In this document: positions 34,505 to 43,686 of the stretch, piece after piece
Layout of the letters: each line of letters begins with the position of its first letter
Position numbering within the stretch: position 1 is the first letter of the stretch
Assembly: GCA_963668445.1 (NCBI GenBank)
Contig: OY764335.1
Coordinates: 1,054,001 to 1,118,000, forward strand
Direction of reading: 5' to 3'
DNA: 64,000 nucleotides
Source: Poriferisulfidus sp963668445
Lineage (GTDB): Bacteria > Pseudomonadota > Gammaproteobacteria > Poriferisulfidales > Poriferisulfidaceae
Program-made: the position numbers and the translations under genes
The notes under the pieces: generated by a model
Databases searched by the model: none
The model's input: only the letters and a program-made list of their open reading frames with translations
What the model was told of the DNA's origin: nothing

Positions 34505-35791
34505 ATGGCAACTCTAAGCAGACGCGGATTCCTCAAGGCCACCGGCGGCATGGCTGCCGTCGGTGCCGCCGGGATAAGCTTTCCGCAAATTGCCCTCGGC
34601 GGCCAGAAGAGCGTCGTGGTCGTCGGCGGCGGCGCGGCCGGCGCCGTGGCGGCCAAATCCCTGAAGGCGGCCGACTCGGACCTCAAGGTCACCCTGATCG
34701 AAGCCAACGAGCACTACTACACCTGCTTCATGAGCAACGAAGTGCTCGGCGGCGGGCGCGATATCGCCACCCTCAAGCACGGCTACGGCAATATGGCGAA
34801 CCACGGCATCGACGTGGTGCATGCCACGGCCACGGGCGTTGATGCCGAAGCCCGCACCGTCGCCACGGACAACGGCGGCAGCCATGCCTACGACCGGCTG
34901 ATCGTCAGCCCCGGCATCGACCTCAAGTGGAACGCCATCGAGGGCTACGACGAGGCGGCGGGCGAAGCGATGCCGCATGCCTGGATGGCCGGCCCGCAGA
35001 CCGCGCTGCTGCGCCAGCAACTGGAGGCGATGGACGACGGCGGCACCTTCATCATCTGCCCGCCCGGCAATCCGTTCCGCTGCCCGCCCGGGCCGTACGA
35101 GCGCATCTGCCAGGTGGCGCACTACTTCAAGGAGCACAAGCCGAAGTCCAAGATCCTCGTGCTCGACGCCAAGGACAAGTTCTCCAAGATGGGCCTATTC
35201 ACGCAAGGCTGGGAGCGCCGCTACGACGGCATGATCGAATGGGTCTCCGGCACCGACACGGCCGGCGGCATCGAATCCGTGGATCCTGCCGAGATGAGCG
35301 TCACCACCTTGTTCGGCGACACGCACAAAGGCGGCGTGGTCAACGTCATTCCGCCGCAGCATGCCGGGCAGATCGCCCATGCCGCGGGCCTGACGGACGA
35401 TTCCGGCTGGTGCCCGGTGCATCTGGACACCTTCGAGTCGAAGCTGGTGCCCAACGTGCATGTCGTCGGCGACGCCAGCATTGCGACCGGCCTGCCGAAG
35501 TCCGGCTATGCGGCGAACTCCGAGGCCAAGGTCTGCGCGGCCGCGGTCGCGGCCCTGCTGGCCGGCGAAGAGCCCGGCACGCCCTCGTACGTGAACACCT
35601 GCTACAGCCTGATCGCGCCGGACTACGGCATCTCGGTCGCGGCGGTGTACCGCATCAACGAGGACAAGAGCAAGATCGCCAAGGTCGCCGGCGGGCTGAC
35701 GCCTTCGGACGCCTCGGACGCGATGCTCCAGCGCGAAGTGCAGTACGCCTACAGCTGGTACAACAACATCGTGGCCGACATGTTCGCCTGA
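34505..35791 (+). CDS. fccB: Flavoprotein subunit of flavocytochrome c sulfide dehydrogenase
   Basis: This subunit oxidises sulfide to sulfur or polysulfide in the periplasm. The 428-residue protein has a twin-arginine signal (SRRGFLKATGG), an FAD-binding VVVVGGGAAGAVAA motif, and the YYTCFMSNEV segment whose Cys74 corresponds to the cysteine that binds FAD covalently in Allochromatium FccB. Further cysteines in FRCPPGPYERIC and NTCYSLIAPDYG are at the places of the redox disulfide. The C-terminal FCSD dimerisation region is present. This is the best evidence for sulfur metabolism in the window. Confidence 0.93.
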   Translation: MATLSRRGFLKATGGMAAVGAAGISFPQIALGGQKSVVVVGGGAAGAVAAKSLKAADSDLKVTLIEANEHYYTCFMSNEVLGGGRDIATLKHGYGNMANHGIDVVHATATGVDAEARTVATDNGGSHAYDRLIVSPGIDLKWNAIEGYDEAAGEAMPHAWMAGPQTALLRQQLEAMDDGGTFIICPPGNPFRCPPGPYERICQVAHYFKEHKPKSKILVLDAKDKFSKMGLFTQGWERRYDGMIEWVSGTDTAGGIESVDPAEMSVTTLFGDTHKGGVVNVIPPQHAGQIAHAAGLTDDSGWCPVHLDTFESKLVPNVHVVGDASIATGLPKSGYAANSEAKVCAAAVAALLAGEEPGTPSYVNTCYSLIAPDYGISVAAVYRINEDKSKIAKVAGGLTPSDASDAMLQREVQYAYSWYNNIVADMFA

Positions 35792-35823
35792 ACGGCCGCT
35801 GCGGCGCCGCCGCAACCCGATCG

Positions 35824-35852
35824 AAAACGGGGGCTGCTTCGGCCTCCGTTTT
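35824..35852 (+). terminator. Terminator after fccB
   Basis: An 11-bp stem of AAAACGGGGGC with GCCTCCGTTTT (one G-T pair) encloses a 7-nt loop and ends in a short T run. It lies between the fccB stop and the mfd start. Confidence 0.8.
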
Positions 35853-35864
35853 GCGTTAACCGCC

Positions 35865-38800
35865 ATGCTTGCCCTGCCCGACCTGCCCGACCGTGCCGCG
35901 CCGCTGGAATGCGGCCGGCTCTACGGCGCGGCACGCGCCTTGGCCATCGCCCGGCTGGCGACGCGAACTTCCGGGCTGACGCTGGCGATCGTCCCGGACA
36001 TCGCCGCCCGGGACGCCTTGGACGAAGAATGCCGCTTCTTCCTGGGCCCGAAGGCGGACCTTCTGCTGCCCTTTCCGGACTGGGAGACGCTCCCCTACGA
36101 TCTGTCGTCGCCGCACGGCGAGATCGTGTCGCAGCGTCTGCGCACGCTGTGCCGCCTAGCGGACCGGCAAGGCCCGGGCCTGCTTCTGGTCGCGGTGCCG
36201 ACGCTGCTGCAACGGCTGTGCCCTCCCGAGTACATCCGCGCGCACGCCCTGACGCTGGCCTGCGGCGACGAACTCGAAATCGAAGCGCTCCGCGCCCGCT
36301 TGGATCTGGCGGGCTACCGCGCCTGCTCGACGGTGCTGGCGCCGGGCGAGTTCTCCGTGCGCGGCGCGGTGGTGGACGTCTTCCCCATGGGCGCCCCCCA
36401 GCCCTGCCGGCTGGACTTCTTCGATAACCGCATCGACTCCATCCGCCTGTTCGACCCGGAGCGCCAGACCACCGTCGGCAAGGCCGATGCAGTGGACATG
36501 CTGCCGGGCCGAGAATTTCCGCTGTCGCCAGAGGCCGTCGACCAGTTCCGGCGCGGCTTCCGCAAGGCATTCGACATCGACCCTTCCGGGAGCCCGGTCT
36601 ATCGAGGCATCAGCGACGCCCTCGTGCCCGCCGGAATCGAATGCTATCTGCCGCTGTTCTTCGAGCAAACGGCCAGCCTGTTCGATTACCTGCCCGCCGA
36701 CACCCTGGCGCTGTGCTGGGATGCGATCGAAGATGCGGCGGAACAGACGCTGGACGACATCGAGGCGCGTCACGCGAGCCGCCGCCACGATGCCGAGCAT
36801 CCTCCCCTGCCGCCCGGCGAGCTCTATCTGGCCGCCGCGGAGGTTCGGCAGGCTCTGGCGCGCTTTCGGCGTATCGGCCTGCATCGCATCGAATTGGAAG
36901 CGCGACCCGAGCGCGCCGTGCACAACTGCATGACCCGGGCGCTGCCGGAACTGCGCATCCGCCCGCAGAACAAGGAGCCGGCCCGGGCTCTGCGCCGCTT
37001 TCTGACGGCCGGCTCCCGGAAAGTCCTGTTCACCGCGCAGTCCCCCGGCCGGCGCGAACAGCTCCAAGAGCGCCTCCGCGGGCTCGGCATCGCCGCGCAG
37101 CCTGTGTCCGGCTGGGAAAGCTTCTGCCGCGAGGACGCGCCGCTGGCGCTTACGGTCGCCGATCTTCGGGAGGGCTTCGAACTTCCGGAAGCAGGCCTGG
37201 CCGTCGTTCCCGAACCCAGCTTGTTCCCGTCGCGCCCGCCGCAGCGGCAGCGCGACCGCAACCGCAGAGATCCGCGAGCCATTCTGGCGGAACTGTCCAA
37301 CCTGCAGATCGGCAGCCCGGTCGTCCATGAGGACTACGGAGTCGGCCGCTTCCGAGGGCTGAGGAAACTGGAGATCGACGGACTCGAACACGAGTTCCTG
37401 TACATCGAATACGCCGGCACGGATCGGCTGTACGTGCCGATCATGGAACTGCGCCGAATCACCCGCTACAGCGGCGCCGACCCGGACAACGCGCCGCTGC
37501 ACGCCTTGGGCGGCGACCAGTGGCAAGCCACCAAGCGCAAGGCGATGCGCCGCGCCTACGACGTCGCGGCGGAACTTCTTGAAGTCCAAGCCCGCCGGAC
37601 GGCGCAGACCGGCTGCGCGCTCAAAGCCCCGGACGACTACCCGGCCTTCGCGGCGGCCTTCCCGTTCGACGAGACGCCCGACCAGTCGCAGGCCATCCGC
37701 GAAGTGCTGGCGGACTTGGAAGCGGACGCGCCCATGGACCGGGTCGTATGCGGCGACGTAGGCTTCGGCAAGACCGAAGTCGGCATGCGCGCCGCCTTCG
37801 CGGCGGTCTTCAACGGCTATCAGGCCGCCATCCTGACGCCGACCACGCTGCTGGCGCAGCAGCACGGCAAGACGCTGCAGGACCGGTTCGCCGGCTGGCC
37901 GATGAAGATCGAGACCCTCTCGCGCTTCAAAAGCCGACGGGCGCAGGCCGCCGTTCTGGACGAGTTGGCCTGCGGGCAGCTGGATATCGTCATCGGCACG
38001 CACCGCCTGCTGCAGGACGACGTGCGGTTCCATAATCTGGGCCTGGTGGTGATCGACGAAGAGCAGCGCTTCGGCGTGCGCCACAAGGAGAAGCTGAAGT
38101 CGCTGCGGGCCACGACCAATCTGCTCACGCTGACCGCCACGCCGATCCCGCGCACCCTCAACATGTCGCTCTCGGGCCTGCGCGACCTGTCCATCATCGC
38201 CACCGCGCCCGCGCACCGGCATGCCATCAAAACCTACGTGGCGCGCTGGGACGATCCGCAAATCCGCGATGCCTGCCTGCGCGAACTCAAGCGCGGCGGC
38301 CAGATCTACGTCCTGCACAACCAGGTCGACACGATCGAACAGGCCGCAGACGACATTCGCCGGCTGGTGCCGGAGGCCGAGGTGCGCACCGCGCACGGGC
38401 AGATGCGGGAGCGCGATCTGGAGGCCGTCATGCTGGACTTCTACCAGCAGCGCTTCAGCATTCTGGTCTGCACCACCATCATCGAAAGCGGCATCGACAT
38501 CCCGACCGCGAACACCATCGTCATCAAGCAGGCGGACCGCTTCGGGCTGCCGCAGCTGCATCAGCTGCGTGGGCGTGTCGGGCGCTCGCACCACCTGGCC
38601 TACGCCTATCTGATCTGCCCTCCCCTCGGCACGCTCAACGCCAATGCGCGCAAGCGCATCCAGGCCATCGAATCCATGGAGGAGCTAGGCTCCGGGTTCA
38701 TGCTGGCGACCCACGATCTGGAAATCCGCGGCGCAGGGGAACTGCTCGGCGAGGAGCAGAGCGGTCAGATCCAGCAGGTCGGCTTCGCGCTCTACCATCG

Positions 38801-39332
38801 GCTCCTGCGGCGGGCCATCGACACGCTCAAGCAAGGCGCCATGCCGGAGCTGGACAAGCCGCTGGAGCACGGCCCGGAAATCGACGTGGGGCTGCCGGCG
38901 CTCATTCCCGAAGACTACCTCCCGGACGTGTATCTCCGGCTGGTGCTGTACAAGCGCATCGCCAGCGCCGCGGACGGCGCGGAACTGGACGGCTTGCAGG
39001 CCGAGATGACGGACCGCTTCGGGGTGCTGCCCGAGGCGGCGCTCAATCTGTTCGCCATCACCCGCCTGAAACTGGATGTCGCAGCCGCCGGCGGCATCCG
39101 GAAGGTGGAGGTGAACGCGCATGGCGGGCGCGTTGCGTTCGCCGACCCGCAAGCACACCGCGCCGCCATCATGCAACTGGCCTCGGCGCATTTCGGCAAC
39201 GGGCGCCTGGATGTCCGGATGCGGTTGAACTTCGAGGCCGACATGCCGGAACTCGCCGACCGGCTGCGCATCGTCGTCGAATTGGCGCGGCAATTCAGCA
39301 CCTCAGCAGGAGTCCGCGCCGACCCTGTGTGA
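35865..39332 (+). CDS. mfd: Transcription-repair coupling factor
   Basis: Mfd removes stalled RNA polymerase and recruits UvrA. The 1155-residue protein is full length: N-terminal UvrB-like module (DWETLPYD), RNA polymerase-interacting domain (GSPVVHEDYGVGRF, FLYIEYAGTDRLYVP), helicase core with Walker A CGDVGFGKTEVGMRAA, DEEQ box VIDEEQRFGV, TATPIPRTLNM, and QLRGRVGRS, then the C-terminal TRCF domain. The ATG is 12 bp after the fccB terminator; no clear ribosome site is present. Confidence 0.98.
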   Translation: MLALPDLPDRAAPLECGRLYGAARALAIARLATRTSGLTLAIVPDIAARDALDEECRFFLGPKADLLLPFPDWETLPYDLSSPHGEIVSQRLRTLCRLADRQGPGLLLVAVPTLLQRLCPPEYIRAHALTLACGDELEIEALRARLDLAGYRACSTVLAPGEFSVRGAVVDVFPMGAPQPCRLDFFDNRIDSIRLFDPERQTTVGKADAVDMLPGREFPLSPEAVDQFRRGFRKAFDIDPSGSPVYRGISDALVPAGIECYLPLFFEQTASLFDYLPADTLALCWDAIEDAAEQTLDDIEARHASRRHDAEHPPLPPGELYLAAAEVRQALARFRRIGLHRIELEARPERAVHNCMTRALPELRIRPQNKEPARALRRFLTAGSRKVLFTAQSPGRREQLQERLRGLGIAAQPVSGWESFCREDAPLALTVADLREGFELPEAGLAVVPEPSLFPSRPPQRQRDRNRRDPRAILAELSNLQIGSPVVHEDYGVGRFRGLRKLEIDGLEHEFLYIEYAGTDRLYVPIMELRRITRYSGADPDNAPLHALGGDQWQATKRKAMRRAYDVAAELLEVQARRTAQTGCALKAPDDYPAFAAAFPFDETPDQSQAIREVLADLEADAPMDRVVCGDVGFGKTEVGMRAAFAAVFNGYQAAILTPTTLLAQQHGKTLQDRFAGWPMKIETLSRFKSRRAQAAVLDELACGQLDIVIGTHRLLQDDVRFHNLGLVVIDEEQRFGVRHKEKLKSLRATTNLLTLTATPIPRTLNMSLSGLRDLSIIATAPAHRHAIKTYVARWDDPQIRDACLRELKRGGQIYVLHNQVDTIEQAADDIRRLVPEAEVRTAHGQMRERDLEAVMLDFYQQRFSILVCTTIIESGIDIPTANTIVIKQADRFGLPQLHQLRGRVGRSHHLAYAYLICPPLGTLNANARKRIQAIESMEELGSGFMLATHDLEIRGAGELLGEEQSGQIQQVGFALYHRLLRRAIDTLKQGAMPELDKPLEHGPEIDVGLPALIPEDYLPDVYLRLVLYKRIASAADGAELDGLQAEMTDRFGVLPEAALNLFAITRLKLDVAAAGGIRKVEVNAHGGRVAFADPQAHRAAIMQLASAHFGNGRLDVRMRLNFEADMPELADRLRIVVELARQFSTSAGVRADPV

Positions 39333-39345
39333 TATAGTGATTCGC

Positions 39346-39603
39346 ATGGATGCCGTTCCCTTCGACACACACAAGGCCGTAAGCGACCTTACGGACGCAG
39401 GCGTTCCCGCACCGCAGGCGGAAGCCATTGTCGGCACGGTCAAAACCGCCATCACGGAAGGCATCGCCACCAAAGCCGACCTTGCCGAAATCAAAGGCGA
39501 ACTGAAATCTGAGATGGCCGCCTTAGAAACTCGATTAACATGGCGCATCGTTCTTGCTGCCGGCATTACCATCGCAACAATCGGTGCGCTCATCAAGTTT
39601 TAA
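39346..39603 (+). CDS. Small DUF1640-like coiled-coil membrane protein
   Basis: An 85-residue protein with the layout of DUF1640/CCDC90-type small proteins: an N-terminal FDTHKAVSDLTDAGVPAPQAEAI segment, a Glu/Lys coiled coil, and a C-terminal transmembrane helix (IVLAAGITIATIGALI). A GTG three codons upstream is a possible alternative start. Such proteins are widespread and without established function in bacteria. Confidence 0.75.
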   Translation: MDAVPFDTHKAVSDLTDAGVPAPQAEAIVGTVKTAITEGIATKADLAEIKGELKSEMAALETRLTWRIVLAAGITIATIGALIKF

Positions 39604-39718
39604 GGCCTTCGAAAGCCCAGTGCTAGCATATGAGGGCCAGACTTAATGGCCCGTGCCTGAAAGCCCAGCGATGCCTCAAGCCCGAAAATCCTGGCTTCCG
39701 CCTCAGCCACACATCGCG

Positions 39719-40387
39719 ATGCGCCCCCTCTTCCGCATTTGGCTGCTAAGCGTCGCCTGTCTGGCCACGCCATCCTGGGGCGTCGAGCTGTACCGCGTCG
39801 AGTTGATCGTCTTCAAGCAGCCGGCGGATCTGGGAGCCGAAACCGCCCTGCTGGAACCCGCGCCGCCGCTTGAAATTGCAGACGCCATCGATTTTCGGAA
39901 GCATGCCTGCCTGCCGGTGCATGCGGAACCTAGCAAGCCTGCGCCGCTTCGGACGGAGAAGGAGGTCGAGCAATGCCTCGCGGGCTACCTGCGCCTCAAC
40001 GAACTCAGTCAGCCCATGGTGCAGGAACGGATGCGGCTGGAAAACTCCGGCCGTTACGGCATCGTGAAGCATGCCGCCTGGCAGCAGCCGGCGCAACCGC
40101 CCGAAGCAACCCGCGGCGTACGGCTGACGGCGAATACCGGCACCGCCGTGCTGGACGGCACGGTCGAATTGTCCCGGGAGCAGTTTTTGCAGTTGGACAT
40201 GGAACTGCAGTACCGCCCGGCGCCTTCCTCGACAGACGGCGAAGCTGAGGAAGCGGAAAGCTTGACGATTCGCGCTTTCCGCAAGTTGCGTCCGGGCGAA
40301 ATCAACTACATGGACCATCCGCTGATCGGCATTCTGGCCCGCGTGGCGCCGGTGGAGGAAGAAGAGCGCGAAGACAGCCCTTCCTGA
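39719..40387 (+). CDS. CsiV-like envelope protein
   Basis: A 222-residue exported protein with a signal peptide (IWLLSVACLATPSWG). It has the CsiV layout: an N-terminal YRVELIVFKQP strand and a C-terminal region with LRPGEINYMDHPLIGILARV. The family is typically encoded next to mfd in gammaproteobacteria, as here, and is described as a peptidoglycan-binding/outer-membrane-related factor. Possible upstream starts exist (GTG 39653, ATG 39671) but would put extra polar residues before the signal peptide. Confidence 0.85.
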   Translation: MRPLFRIWLLSVACLATPSWGVELYRVELIVFKQPADLGAETALLEPAPPLEIADAIDFRKHACLPVHAEPSKPAPLRTEKEVEQCLAGYLRLNELSQPMVQERMRLENSGRYGIVKHAAWQQPAQPPEATRGVRLTANTGTAVLDGTVELSREQFLQLDMELQYRPAPSSTDGEAEEAESLTIRAFRKLRPGEINYMDHPLIGILARVAPVEEEEREDSPS

Positions 40388-40391
40388 GGGG

Positions 40392-41486
40392 CTATCGATC
40401 CGTGCCGCCCACCGGCTCAGGTGCGGGCTCCTGCTTGACCAGCATCGTCTGCGTCGGGTAGGCAATGTCGGCGCCATGCCGGGCCACGATATCGGCAATG
40501 GCGAACAGGAGTTCCTGCTTGACCCTGGTGTATTCGCTGCGCGTGATGATTCGCGTGTAACACTGGACGAAGAAATCCACGGACGAATCGTTGAAGCGGT
40601 CGAAGCGGACCAGAAGCGGCATGTTCTGATCGAATTTTTCGGGATCGCGCAGCAACTCCTCGACCTCCTTGAGAATCTCCCGCATCTTGCCCAGATCCTC
40701 GTAGCGCAGGCCGACCACCTCCTTGATCATGCGGTGCGACATCCGCCCGGGATTCTCGATGACGATCGTCAGGAACAGGCCGTTGGGAATGTAGATGGCG
40801 TTTTTCGAATGCGTGCGGATGAGCGTCTGCCGCCAGCCGATCTTTTCGACCGTGCCTTCCAGATTGCGATCCGGGGAGCGGATCCAATCCCCGGTCTTGA
40901 ACGGCCGGTCCATCTGCAGCATCAGGCCTCCGAAGAAATTCTCCAGAAGGTCTTTGGCGGCGAAGCCGACGATCAGGCCGCCGATGCCGCCGAACGTCAG
41001 AATGCCGCCGATGCCGATGCCGAACGTCTGCAGGACCGTAACGCCGATCATCACGACCACGCACGCCTGAAGGACCTTGGCGACGGTCCCGTACGTATCG
41101 TCGGCCGGTTCGCCCGCGCGCCTGCGGCGCTCGCAAGCCATGCCGGAGTAGACCCGAATCAACGCAATCAGGAACCAGCCGAGAATCAGCAGGATGCCGG
41201 TCAGACGGACCTGCTCGATCCAAGCGGCATCGGCGCGCGCTTCCAGCAGGAGCTGCGCGATCAGGGTCAGCCCGAAGAACCAGACGAACGCCTGCAAGGG
41301 CCGGGCCGCCGCGTGCAGCAGGGCATCGTCCCAAACGCCGGAACTGCGCCCCACCGCCTTCTTCAGAAGCGCGACCAGCCGCCGCGCCAGCAGCAGGCCG
41401 ACCAGCATGCCGGCGGCGACCAGCGCCAGTTCCAAAAGCCACGGCCGGGCCAGCATTTGGCCTGCGTCATGCCACAACTGAGTCAC
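40392..41486 (-). CDS. MscS-family mechanosensitive ion channel
   Basis: A 364-residue inner-membrane channel. It has four predicted transmembrane segments before the pore helix; the pore segment GGLIVGFAAKDLLENFFGG is the MscS hallmark. The beta domain (DRPFKTGDWIRS) and C-terminal alpha/beta domain follow. The start is a GTG overlapping the nagZ stop (GTGA), so it is translationally coupled to nagZ. Confidence 0.93.
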   Translation of the reverse strand: MTQLWHDAGQMLARPWLLELALVAAGMLVGLLLARRLVALLKKAVGRSSGVWDDALLHAAARPLQAFVWFFGLTLIAQLLLEARADAAWIEQVRLTGILLILGWFLIALIRVYSGMACERRRRAGEPADDTYGTVAKVLQACVVVMIGVTVLQTFGIGIGGILTFGGIGGLIVGFAAKDLLENFFGGLMLQMDRPFKTGDWIRSPDRNLEGTVEKIGWRQTLIRTHSKNAIYIPNGLFLTIVIENPGRMSHRMIKEVVGLRYEDLGKMREILKEVEELLRDPEKFDQNMPLLVRFDRFNDSSVDFFVQCYTRIITRSEYTRVKQELLFAIADIVARHGADIAYPTQTMLVKQEPAPEPVGGTDR

Positions 41487-42550
41487 AAGTCCAACTCCGG
41501 TTCAGGGGCGTCCGCGTAGCGCGCCGCGATTTCGGCGGCTTGCCGCCATGGCTTGGTGCGGCGCAGTTCGGGCAGCGATTCGGCCATGGGCGCGCCGCGC
41601 ATGCGCAGCAGGCGCATGCTGGCCACCGGATTGCGGTAATCGCCCGATTTCTCTAGTACGGTCGCCACGGCAGGACGATTATTGCACACGAGCGCCACAT
41701 CGCAGCCGGCCTGGAACGCCGCCTGCGCCCGCCGTGCCACAGGCGCATGCATCTGCGCCGCGTGCATGTTCAGGTCGTCGCTGAATACCACACCTTCGAA
41801 ACGCAGACGGTCGCGCAGCACATGCTGCAGCCATTTGTGCGAAAACGTCACCGGGGCCTCATCCACCTGTGGGAAGATGATGTGGCCGGTCATCAAGCCT
41901 TCGCCGTACTCCGAACCCAAATGCTCGAACGGCACCATGTCCTCCTTGCAGATCTCCGCGTAGCCCCGGTCGTCGACCGGCATTTCCTTATGCGAGTCCG
42001 CCTTCACGTGGCCGTGCCCCGGGAAATGCTTGATAACGGATTTCATGCCGGCCTGATGCATCCCGGCAATGTAGCGCGAGGCGAGTTCGGACACCGCGAA
42101 CGGATCGCGATGAAAGGCCCTCCCGCCGATGACTTCGCTGGTTCCCCAATCAAGGTCCACCACTGGCGCAAAGGAGATATCGACCCCGATGGCCCGCAAT
42201 TCCGCCGCCATCAGCCAACCCATCTGCTGACAAGTCCGATAGGCTAGTTCCCGATCCTTGCGGTACATCCGACCAAACAGACGGGCCGCCGGCAGCGGCG
42301 TGAACCCCTTGCGGAAGCGCTGGATGGTGCCGCCCTCCTGATCCACGCAAATGGCCAAGCTGGGCGTACGGACAGCATGGATCTGCCGAATCAGTTCGGA
42401 GACTTGTTCGGGCGATTCGTAATTGCGCGTGAACAGGATGACGCCGCCCGTCATGGGGTGCGCCAGAACCTCGCGGTCCTCGGGCTGCAACTCCTTGCCC
42501 ACCACGTCCACGACCAAGGTGCCCAGCGGCAGCTTCAGCGATGCGGACAT
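41483..42550 (-). CDS. nagZ: Beta-N-acetylhexosaminidase NagZ
   Basis: NagZ removes GlcNAc from muropeptides in the cytosol during cell-wall recycling. The 355-residue GH3 enzyme has CVDQEGGTIQRFRKGFTPLP, the flexible catalytic loop KHFPGHGHVKADSHKEMP with the His-Asp pair of NagZ, and the nucleophile Asp in VVFSDDLNM. The start MSASLKLPLGTLVVDV is the usual N-terminus. It complements anmK elsewhere in the window. Confidence 0.96.
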   Translation of the reverse strand: MSASLKLPLGTLVVDVVGKELQPEDREVLAHPMTGGVILFTRNYESPEQVSELIRQIHAVRTPSLAICVDQEGGTIQRFRKGFTPLPAARLFGRMYRKDRELAYRTCQQMGWLMAAELRAIGVDISFAPVVDLDWGTSEVIGGRAFHRDPFAVSELASRYIAGMHQAGMKSVIKHFPGHGHVKADSHKEMPVDDRGYAEICKEDMVPFEHLGSEYGEGLMTGHIIFPQVDEAPVTFSHKWLQHVLRDRLRFEGVVFSDDLNMHAAQMHAPVARRAQAAFQAGCDVALVCNNRPAVATVLEKSGDYRNPVASMRLLRMRGAPMAESLPELRRTKPWRQAAEIAARYADAPEPELDL

Positions 42551-42759
42551 GCCCGTCAGCCCCGAAGCCGCATGCGGCCATGCAGGCCGGAGAAGCCGCA
42601 GTCCGGAAGCGTATGCAAAGCGGCAGGTTCTCCCATATGGCCCCCAATGCCAATCCTCCGCCAATTTTATCCGAGCCTGAACGCCGGATGCGCATTGCCG
42701 CCTCATCCTCCATCAGGTAGGATAGGCTAAAGGAAACCGGCCTTATGGCGGAGGTGGCC

Positions 42760-43182
42760 ATGCCCGTTCAGATCAAGAAAGGCTTTCGGCAGATGCTCGG
42801 CGAAGCTGCCGACAATGTCGAAGAAGTGCCCGTATCGGCTGTCGCCCGGGTGGTGGGCGACCCCGAAGTCGCCGTCATTGATGTTCGAGACCGGCACGAA
42901 CTGGTCAACACCGGCACCCTGCCAGGAGCGCACCATGCCTCCCGCGGCATGCTGGAGTTCTATGCCGACCCCGAGTCGCCGATGCATCGCCCGGTGTTTT
43001 CGGAAGCCAAGCAGCTGATTCTGTATTGCGGAACCAGCGGCCGCTCGGCTCTGGCGGCGCACACGCTGGCGCAGATGGGCTTCGACAACGTCGCGCATAT
43101 GGCCGGCGGCTTCAAAGCTTGGGCGGAAGCCGGCAATCCTGTGAGCGCATTCCCGGCCGAAGGCGAAGACTCGGCGAAATAG
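42760..43182 (+). CDS. Single-domain rhodanese
   Basis: A 140-residue sulfurtransferase-type protein. The active-site loop reads LYCGTSGRSALAA with the catalytic cysteine, and the N-terminal VIDVRDRHEL and C-terminal HMAGGFKAWAEAG motifs are typical. The start was set at the ATG with GGAGG five bases upstream; ATG 42745 is an alternative. In a sulfur oxidiser it could handle persulfide sulfur, but no linked dsr or tus genes are here. Confidence 0.92.
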   Translation: MPVQIKKGFRQMLGEAADNVEEVPVSAVARVVGDPEVAVIDVRDRHELVNTGTLPGAHHASRGMLEFYADPESPMHRPVFSEAKQLILYCGTSGRSALAAHTLAQMGFDNVAHMAGGFKAWAEAGNPVSAFPAEGEDSAK

Positions 43183-43301
43183 CCGGAGCACCAGGCCGCA
43201 CTCAGGCTGCGCATCCGGCCTGCTCGCGCCCAGTCGGGCGCAGACGGCCCTATTTCTGCTCGCAAACAGATCCGGTTCTTCATCGGACAGTCCTCCGCGA
43301 C

Positions 43302-43490
43302 CGTCCATTTGTATAGTAGAACGCCGTCCATTTGTATATTAGGAATCCCCTTCTATAGCTTTTCCAGTTGTCCGAAAAGGCAAGTTTTCTTTCTATATAT
43401 TTGAATTAAAAGAAAATTAATATTTGAATCACGCCGCCGCGAAAATTCCGTCCATTTGCTTATTTCCGTCGCGTCTATTTGTATAGTAGA
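43302..43490. repeat. Four CGTCCATTTGTATAG repeats in two pairs, each pair spaced 22 bp
   Basis: Copies begin at 43302, 43324, 43449 and 43471. Within each pair the starts are exactly 22 bp apart, two helical turns. The first copy reads CGTCCATTTGTATAGTAGA; the fourth differs by CGTCTATT; the third is the most diverged. The regular spacing suggests paired binding of a protein, or transposon-end sites, rather than chance. Confidence 0.75.
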
Positions 43491-43567
43491 TTTCCTTACC
43501 AAGCCTGAAGATTTGGGAATGGCTGCTTGGCGGCCCGCCGTCTAGCCAGCAATCCATCCCGCCCTAA

Positions 43568-43583
43568 CCCCTAGATTTAGGGG
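43568..43583. promoter_or_regulatory. Palindrome CCCCTAGATTTAGGGG upstream of the GRDP-like gene
   Basis: Six-base arms CCCCTA and TAGGGG flank GATT. It lies about 24 bp before a TATAAT and so at the -35 position of that candidate promoter. The core CCTAGATTTAGG recurs in the leader of the porin gene at 48486-48497. Confidence 0.5.
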
Positions 43584-43606
43584 CTCGGACATGCAATCCT
43601 GAATAC

Positions 43607-43612
43607 TATAAT
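43607..43612 (+). promoter_or_regulatory. Candidate -10 box for the GRDP-like/dioxygenase pair
   Basis: A perfect TATAAT about 75 bp before the gene start. No consensus -35 is present; the palindrome at 43568-43583 overlaps that region, so an activator could be needed. Confidence 0.4.
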
Positions 43613-43686
43613 TCCGTGTCATGACCAATCGGACCTAGCCAAGTTCAGGTCTGAAGTAGGAAACCCTAGTAATTATGAGGCACATC

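Larger units (their letters stand above)
43183..43686. other. Intergenic region with repeats at the edge of the accessory zone
   Basis: About 500 bp with no convincing gene. It holds four copies of a CGTCCATTTGTATAG-type repeat (described separately), a weak CTTTTC/GAAAAG hairpin at 43359-43379, an AT-rich stretch at 43385-43430 with two TATTTGAAT words, a palindrome at 43568-43583 and a -10-like TATAAT. Base composition falls well below that of the flanking core genes. Confidence 0.7.

Noticed and set aside
43193..43223. Terminator after the rhodanese gene (CAGGCCG/CGGCCTG)
   Set aside because: The stem is only 7 bp with a 17-nt loop and no T run.
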